DNA from: Tubulanus polymorphus
Lineage: Eukaryota > Nemertea > Palaeonemertea > Tubulaniformes > Tubulanidae
DNA length: 64,000 nucleotides
Assembly (NCBI RefSeq): GCF_964204645.1
Contig: NC_134034.1
Location: forward strand, 1,637,072 to 1,701,071
Reading direction: 5' to 3'
Part shown: one piece after another, positions 60,301 to 64,000 of the stretch
Layout: each line of letters starts with the position of its first letter
Numbering within the stretch: position 1 is the first letter of the stretch
Notes under the pieces: model-generated
Database searches by the model: none
What the model saw: the letters and a program-made list of their open reading frames with translations, nothing else
Told to the model about the DNA's origin: nothing
Made by a program: the position numbers and the translations under genes

Positions 60301-61689
60301 TCGGTCTCAACTTAATGAATTAATATTAATTAATATGAGGTTCGCCCCTCCCCCTCCTGTCCTTCCTCGTGTACTTCACGGGGAGGTACTCTTAATTCGT
60401 TCGCTATACCAACGAGTTATAATAGTTTTATTGCGCTTCCTTCCTGTTGTGGTTATAATTGGATAATTACATTTGAGTTTATTGGGTATTTCATGCGGTG
60501 ATTATGGGCAAGAAGCGTGTTGACAGAGATCATGACAAAATAGAATTTCAGTAGATCTTTATCTTTTACCTGGTTTCGATCTAAAGACACTTCGAGATAT
60601 AAAGCCGTTTTTCACTTTGGTCGTATTCTAAACTGGATCGCCCTCCTCGCGATGTCATCGGGTTCGAATCCCTGGAAGTGGCTTTTCTAGATCAGTGTTC
60701 AGTTGATCTGCAACTCTTACCTGTCTTCAACGAGTAGATAGAATTCGCCCAGACGCCTCCGCACATTTCATCAGCGTTTCCACGACAGTAACTGGAACAA
60801 GACGACTCTTTTAACGGGCCGTGCTTTCCGTACGAGTCTCCGCAAAAGCACTCGTAGCTGTACTGTAAACCAGCGTACGCGAAATCTACATAGAATTTTT
60901 AAAAACAAATTTTTGCTCGTGTTTCGTTTCTTTATGAAATCAGAAATTGAATAAGTATTTTGTTTTGAAATATGTTGAACAAATTCTTACTCAATCGGAG
61001 ACACACAGAGATGCACACAGACGCGGTTAGGTCTTCGCGGAAATAGCTTACATGGCCATCAAGGTCTCTGTTCCGATCATCCTTAAAGCAACCAATATAC
61101 TCAACTGAAATAATACATTCAAAGAATTGATCCAGTTCTACAGTTGTGTGGGTTTGATTTGACTCTGAACGCAGTTCCACAGTTGTGTGGGTTTCATTTG
61201 ACTCTGAATCCAGTTCCACAGTTGTGTGGGTTTGCTTTGGCTGTGGACCCAGTTCCACAGTTCTGTGGGTTTAATTTGACTCTGAACCCAGTTCCACAGT
61301 TGTGTGGGTTTGATTTGACTCTGAACCCAGTTCCACAGTTGTGTGGGTTGAATTTGACTCTGGATCCAGTTCCACAGTTGTGTTGGCTAAATTTGACTCT
61401 GGATCGAGTTCCACAGTTGTGTTGGTTTAATTTGACTCTGGATCCAGTTCCACAGTTGTGTTGGCTAAATTTGACTCTGGATCGAGTTCCACAGTTGTGT
61501 GGGTTTAATCTGACTCTGGATCAAGTTCCACAGTTGCGTGGATTCAATTTTAACCAACACCTATGCGAAGCAAATGCTGATATAGTATATCTTTTTAGAA
61601 CTTAACTTACACGAAACATTCGACGCCCAGTTCGGTAGAATTCCTAGCGTAAAATAAACAACCATCGTGCCAACAGCAAAATTCCTCAT
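45302..61689 (-). CDS. WSC / fucolectin x2 / fibronectin III x2 single-pass receptor
   Basis: Twelve minus-strand exons, all frame-consistent: 61689-61611, 61104-60991, 60885-60721, 50800-50567, 49777-49541, 48938-48720, 48042-47806, 47337-47219, 46870-46690, 46457-46343, 45931-45667, 45481-45302; 714 residues. Exon 1 is a signal peptide (MRNFAVGTMVVYFTLG). Exons 2-3 form a WSC domain (YIGCFKDD, GLQYSYECFCG, MCGGVWANSIYSL). Exons 4-5 and 6-7 are two fucolectin (F5/8C-like) domains with HGNDGN, SCTHT, WWMVDL, DCC and ITGRYI. Exons 8-9 and 10-11 are two FN3 domains, the second like those of receptor tyrosine phosphatases (FVVGDGKNYGGFWN, PLEKGEVYVAW). Exon 12 has a membrane helix and ends YSK-stop. 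By family WSC and fucolectin domains bind sugars. The intracellular tail is almost absent unless CAGCAA|GTAAGA at the end of exon 12 is used as a donor. Intron 3 is about 9.9 kb. Confidence 0.88.
46000..46260 (+). repeat. CRE-like intron repeats, four copies
   Basis: Units of about 65-75 bp contain cores CTCCCTTTAACATC, CCCCCTATGACATCATCAAA (near 46078), GTCCCTATGACGTCAATAG (near 46155) and CCCCCTTTAACATCATCGAA. They are linked by a phrase like AGATGGCTGTCTCCATAAAT. They lie in intron 10 of the WSC/fucolectin gene. Confidence 0.8.
46545..46600 (-). repeat. tRNA-derived SINE fragment
   Basis: The minus strand shows GGGTTCGAATCCC (B-box, 46551-46563) preceded by a weak A-box-like TGGTAGACGACGG at a tRNA-like distance. 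It lies in intron 9 of the WSC/fucolectin gene, same strand. Confidence 0.4.
48165..48560. repeat. 109-bp tandem repeat, about four copies
   Basis: The phrase ACCAGRCATT starts at 48292, 48401 and 48510, an exact 109-bp period. A diverged single relative lies at about 47455-47570. It begins about 120 bp upstream of exon 7 of the WSC/fucolectin gene, inside intron 6. Confidence 0.9.
49098..49214. mobile_element. MITE with CAGGGCCCGG-type ends
   Basis: The 5' end CAGGGCCCGGTTTTATA is inverted at the 3' end (TATAAAACCAGCCCCAGGG) with few mismatches; total 117 bp, non-coding. It lies in intron 5 of the WSC/fucolectin gene. The ends resemble those of the element at 42787-42922, so both may belong to one superfamily. 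Confidence 0.75.
49855..50220. repeat. Tandem duplication of about 187 bp
   Basis: The phrase ATAAGATATCTCATTAAATC occurs near 49875 and 50062, and neighbouring sequence matches with drift. It lies in intron 4 of the WSC/fucolectin gene. Confidence 0.75.
51230..51705 (+). repeat. 39-bp minisatellite array 1, about 12 copies
   Basis: Unit built on ACAACTGTGGAACTGGATTC plus AGAGTCAAATAAAACCCAC; ACAACTGTGG starts at 51321 and 51360. Two sub-variants alternate (ACAACTGTGGAACTGG and AAATCGTGGAACTTGG), a higher-order pattern. The same unit forms arrays at 56500-56790 and, reversed, at 61130-61550. Confidence 0.92.
51706..51822 (+). repeat. 13-bp tandem repeat CACACAACCTCCC, about nine copies
   Basis: Almost perfect copies start right where the 39-bp array ends. 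The first unit still shares the CCCACACAA phrase with the 39-bp unit, so this array probably arose by local expansion from its edge. Confidence 0.9.
52300..52600 (+). repeat. CRE-like intron repeats, five copies
   Basis: Cores near 52315 (CCCCCTATGACGTCATTG), 52345, 52420, 52503 and 52588, about 70-85 bp apart, in intron 3 of the WSC/fucolectin gene. The linking phrase includes AAGATGGCTACCTTCGTAG. Confidence 0.8.
52855..53290. promoter_or_regulatory. CpG-rich segment with a TATA-like run, possible intronic regulatory region
   Basis: About 200 bp from 52858 has many CG dinucleotides (GCGGCCGCGCG, GCGTGGGTCGCG) in otherwise AT-rich intron. It is followed at about 53230 by TATATATATAGGG. No open frame follows. 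It may be an internal promoter or enhancer of the long intron 3. This is inferred from composition only. Confidence 0.25.
53561..53600 (+). ncRNA. Hammerhead-like RNA motif, second copy
   Basis: Order: CAC, CTGACGA, extra T, GATCTC stem with GAGATC (572-577 with 584-589), 6-nt loop, GAAAC, GTC, GTG. The layout, loop length and extra U are the same as in the motif at 43327, but stem sequences differ while pairing is kept. GTC is a good cleavage triplet. It probably marks the end of a decayed retroelement. Confidence 0.5.
53733..53804 (-). tRNA. tRNA-Asp (GTC), canonical copy in intron 3 of the WSC/fucolectin gene
   Basis: 72 nt with intact acceptor, D, anticodon (loop CTGTCAC) and T arms (TTCGATT loop), A- and B-boxes, discriminator G, and a T5 terminator after about 5 nt on the minus strand. 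This is the best candidate of the three copies for an active gene. Confidence 0.95.
54200..54260. promoter_or_regulatory. E-box and nuclear-receptor half-sites
   Basis: CACGTG lies at 54200-54205 and TGACCTTGA (an ERR/NR5A-type extended half-site in reverse) at 54236-54244, with another TGACCT about 10 bp on. This is suggestive only; such short matches occur by chance. Confidence 0.2.
56041..56048 (+). promoter_or_regulatory. TATA box (TATAAATA) in intron 3
   Basis: TATAAATA is followed by a CG-rich stretch and an ATG 88 bp downstream (56129). Two GCGTTAACG palindromes lie about 60-90 bp upstream. It could drive a nested plus-strand transcript. Confidence 0.35.
56129..56404 (+). CDS. Possible first exon of an unrecognised membrane protein
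   Basis: The open frame starts with a strongly hydrophobic helix (LLAIVVMAASVIVVYL) and a short basic stretch, as in a signal anchor. A CAG|GTGCCT donor near 56290 would end the exon before the pyrimidine-rich tract. I found no continuing exon, so this is tentative. Confidence 0.2.
   Translation: MLLAIVVMAASVIVVYLHRDINAIKRQTIAVVVINIDINRYEAYIYCTYRRLESGAFLSLLSLSSLPFYPLHHIPCPLPPLPSTQFVYDSF
56296..56372 (+). repeat. Polypyrimidine CTCTC-rich tract
   Basis: About 80 bp almost wholly C and T (repeats of TCTCTCCTC), with an ending (CATTCCCTGTCC) shared with the pyrimidine-rich stretch near 41680 in the ankyrin gene. Confidence 0.8.
56500..56790 (+). repeat. 39-bp minisatellite array 2, about seven copies
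   Basis: Same unit as 51230-51705, more diverged, here with CCCACAGAACTGCGGAACTG variants. Confidence 0.9.
57240..57625 (+). repeat. About 380-bp polypurine (GGAGAGR) tract
   Basis: The plus strand is overwhelmingly A and G in GAGAGGGAGA-like repeats with occasional T or C. Long mirror-like purine stretches can form triplex DNA. The minus-strand open frames that span it (Pro, Leu, Ser only) are composition artefacts. Confidence 0.9.
58531..58556 (+). repeat. (CGA)n trinucleotide repeat
   Basis: Eight to nine perfect ACG/CGA copies in a non-coding stretch of intron 3. Confidence 0.9.
58915..59285 (+). repeat. About 75-bp minisatellite, five copies
   Basis: CCAGGTGTCGC-like cores at 58961, 59039, 59115, 59190 and 59261 (spacing 78, 76, 75, 71). 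A single related copy lies at about 42470-42500 in the ankyrin gene (GGATCCACCAGGTGTCGCTA). Confidence 0.85.
59755..60315. repeat. 92-bp satellite array C, about six copies
   Basis: Same family as 480-1265 and 33196-33515, in the same orientation. It lies in intron 3 of the WSC/fucolectin gene. Confidence 0.95.
61130..61550 (-). repeat. 39-bp minisatellite array 3, reversed, about 11 copies
   Basis: Inverted copies of the 51230 unit fill intron 1 of the WSC/fucolectin gene. Because 39 bp is 13 codons, an artefactual 153-residue plus-strand frame (LCGFNLTLNPVPQ repeats) runs through it. Confidence 0.93.
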
Positions 61690-62034
61690 TCTTGCCGTAG
61701 GTTATTTCAACGAATTCAAAAACTGCTCTTGTCGTCGAGAACTTGAACCCCAAAAAGGCTATTCATGAAATCTACCGTCGCAGTATCTTTATCAGTGTTA
61801 TTGTGTAAAAGCAACTCGTCGTGCGGGAAACTAACGATTGATTGAAGACCTAGTTTTTGCTGCATGTAGTACTGCCTGTCTTAAACATTAGAATCGGCCG
61901 ATTTCTTTTAATCGTGACCCACGCGGTTTCACCGACTGTTAAGAATTATTTACAATCCATGACCAAAATTAAACACCCCCGATAGATCGTGTCAGATCAA
62001 AATTAAGAGGAAACTCCGCCGCCAGTTTCTTTCA

Positions 62035-62200
62035 GGGGTGCGGCAGGAGCGTGTTGGTAGCCCTACTATATAGCGATGCCGCACAATAAGAGTTAGGTAG
62101 GGGTGCGGCAGGAGCGTGTTAGTAGCCCTACTATATAGCGATGCCGCACAGTAAGAGTTAGGTAGGGGTGCGACAGGAGCGTGTTTGTAGCCCTACTAGA
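62035..62200. repeat. 65-bp tandem repeat, about 2.5 copies
   Basis: CGGCAGGAGC-like start at 62041, 62106 and 62171. It lies upstream of the WSC/fucolectin gene start. No gene is seen between 61690 and 63789. Confidence 0.9.
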
Positions 62201-62759
62201 TAATCTTTCGTCTATTAACCTTTTTAATGACATTTTCGAAATCGTTTTAGTACACATGCCCCAGTTTGCCCCACTTTTTGGTAATCCTCCAATACCGCAG
62301 TGTAAAAGCGATATAAAAGCGATGGTTCCTTTCATTGGTCATAATTAAGACCTTTTTGCGGTAAATCGTATTAGGAATTCATTTCTTATTCACACACCAG
62401 TCAATCCCGAATATGGAAACATATACTCTTAAACGTGTATACAATATTTACAACACAATTATTTACAGCAGTTGAGCTAAGTGGTTTGTTGGATTTTTTC
62501 GCTTGTTGGATCCTTTCAGATATTTAGGTTATCGAAAGTGTTCTAATTCAGATTTAAGTCGAGTATACAATCAACGAATGCGAATGCGAATGTTCATAAC
62601 GCCCCGACCATTTCCAAATGTTTCAAAACAACACTTAAGAGATAAAAATAAAAGGGAAAGGCATAAAAACGTAACAAAATGTATATACATTAACTATTTA
62701 CGATATATACTATTGGAGGATCAATATACATCTGAGCCGGTTATAATGAATTTGGCTAA

Positions 62760-63615
62760 TTGGACCGTTGGACAACACGGAATACGAATACGAATATTTA
62801 CTACTCTCCTACCATTCCCATGGTATATGGAGGAAAAACAGTTCTTACAATTATTTAGAAAAAAAAACAGAAAATAAAAGTATTTCAAAATGTGACAAAC
62901 GACGATTACGATTACGATTACGATTACGATTACGATTTATTTACACTCCAACCATTTCCGTGGTATATGGAGGAAAACTATTACACATGTATATACAAAT
63001 ATTTACAAAACAACACTGAAGTGATTAAAATTTAGAGAACGACGATTACGATTACGATTACGATTACGATTACGATTACGATTTATTTACACTCCAACCA
63101 TTTCCATGGTATATGGAGGAAAACTATTACACATGTATATACAAATATTTACAAAACAACACTGAAGTGATTAAAATTTAGAGAACGACGATTACAATTA
63201 CGATTACGATTACGATTACGATTACGATTTATTTACACTCCAACCATTTCCATGGTATATGGAGGAAAACTATTACACATGTATATACAAATATTTACAA
63301 AACAACACTGAAGTGATTAAAATTTAGAGAACGACGATTACGATTACGATTACGATTACGATTACGATTACGATTTATTTACACTCCAACCATTTCCATG
63401 GTATATGGTGGAAAACTATTACACATTTATATACAAATATTTACAAAACAACACTGAAGTGATTAAAATTTAGAGAACGACGATTACGATTACGATTACG
63501 ATTACGATTACGATTTTATTCACACTCCAACCATTTCCATGGTATATAGAGGGGAAAACTATTACACATGTATATACAAATATTTACAAAACAAAACTGA
63601 AGTGATTAAAATTTA
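62760..63615. repeat. About 145-bp satellite with an embedded hexamer microsatellite
   Basis: GACGATTACG starts at about 62901, 63041, 63186, 63333 and 63479. Each unit has four to six copies of GATTAC, then a conserved body (CACTCCAACCATTTCC, GGTATATGGAGGAAAAC). Unit length varies with hexamer number. Two diverged copies upstream have different hexamers (GAATGC near 62577, GAATAC near 62780). Confidence 0.92.
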
Positions 63616-63789
63616 GAGAATTAAAACGTAACAAAATATATATACATCAACTATTTACAATACTAAATATACTATTGGAGGGATCTATATACATCTAAGC
63701 CGGTCTTAATGAATTTAGCTAAGTTGACCGTTGGGTTTTTCAGAATATCAACGGTATTAAAGGTATTCAAATTCAAAAAGTTTCAAGAT

Positions 63790-63861
63790 CTCCCCGGCCG
63801 GGAATCGAACCCGGGTCTCGCACGTGACAGGCGCGGATACTCACCACTATACTACTAATTA
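63790..63861 (-). pseudogene. tRNA-Asp copy with broken acceptor stem
   Basis: It is identical to the copy at 53733 from the D-arm to the 3' end, including anticodon GTC and a canonical T-loop. The first seven bases no longer pair with the 3' strand (the TCCTCGG start is lost), so a mature tRNA is unlikely. The promoter boxes are intact. Confidence 0.85.
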
Positions 63862-64000
63862 CGCATCCACATTCTGCTGAGTCATTTTGTTAATCATATT
63901 TGTATAATTTGTGTATATTTTTTGTTACGGTACTTTGTTTGATTTTTTGTATGGGTGCTAGCGTTAAGCGGCCTTTCTGGCTTTGCTAGGCCTGTGTAGA

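Noticed and set aside
60640-60680. tRNA-like B-box GGTTCGAATCC near exon 3 of the receptor gene
   Set aside because: No A-box at a suitable distance; not enough to call a SINE.
61144-61605. 153-residue plus-strand open frame with LCGFNLTLNPVPQ repeats
   Set aside because: It is read-through of a 39-bp minisatellite whose length is a multiple of three. It lies in an intron and has no start context or homologue.

Overview
The window is animal nuclear DNA: GT-AG introns, animal-type receptor modules, tRNA-derived repeats, MITE-like elements and many short tandem repeats in introns and spacers. The protein families point to an invertebrate, most likely a lophotrochozoan (mollusc, annelid, brachiopod or similar). 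They are a GRL101/LGR-like GPCR with LDLa repeats, a tandem array of single-cysteine-cluster Toll-like receptors, and a WSC/fucolectin/FN3 receptor. The species cannot be named from the sequence. I rebuilt the gene models by hand from splice sites and reading-frame phase. No transcript evidence was available.

Layout. 1-3253: a 92-bp satellite array, a small hairpin MITE, and spacer. 3254-9235 (+): a three-exon, 1924-residue chimeric receptor with CUB domains, C-type lectin domains, LDLa repeats, LRRs and a rhodopsin-type seven-helix domain. 9960-28660 (-): a Toll-like receptor cluster with three intact two-exon genes, an internally deleted remnant at 10.2 kb, and a TIR-only fragment at 28.0 kb broken by a 288-bp MITE. 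An intact piggyBac-type transposase gene (24953-27001, +) with its own TATA box sits inside the cluster. 28979-33844 (-): a five-exon single-pass membrane protein with PY motifs, resembling the WBP1/VOPP1 type. 35979-40751 (+): an 11-exon polypeptide GalNAc-transferase with a tRNA-Asp gene in intron 5. 41206-44378 (+): an 8-exon, 237-residue ankyrin protein. 45302-61689 (-): a 12-exon, 714-residue receptor with signal peptide, WSC, two fucolectin domains, two FN3 domains and one membrane helix. Its intron 3 is about 10 kb long and holds a second tRNA-Asp and many repeats. 61690-64000: tandem repeats and a tRNA-Asp copy with a broken acceptor stem.

Functional theme. Three of the loci are built from recognition modules: the CUB/CTLD/LDLa/LRR GPCR, the TLR array and the WSC/fucolectin receptor. 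This suggests an environmental-sensing or innate-immunity neighbourhood. The GalNAc-transferase, ankyrin and PY-motif genes look like ordinary cellular genes.

Most notable observations: (1) the middle TLR looks like the product of unequal crossing-over between its two neighbours, with the breakpoint confined to about 110 bp; (2) two RNA motifs resemble the hammerhead core and covary with each other, one of them in both arms of a near-perfect palindrome inside an intron; (3) a CRE-like repeat (core TGACRTCA) is scattered through introns in at least 20 copies; (4) the WSC/fucolectin gene is a clear case of phase-1 module shuffling; (5) seven 30-bp coding repeats in the PY-motif gene carry a TCTCGCGAGA palindrome at the same point of every period.
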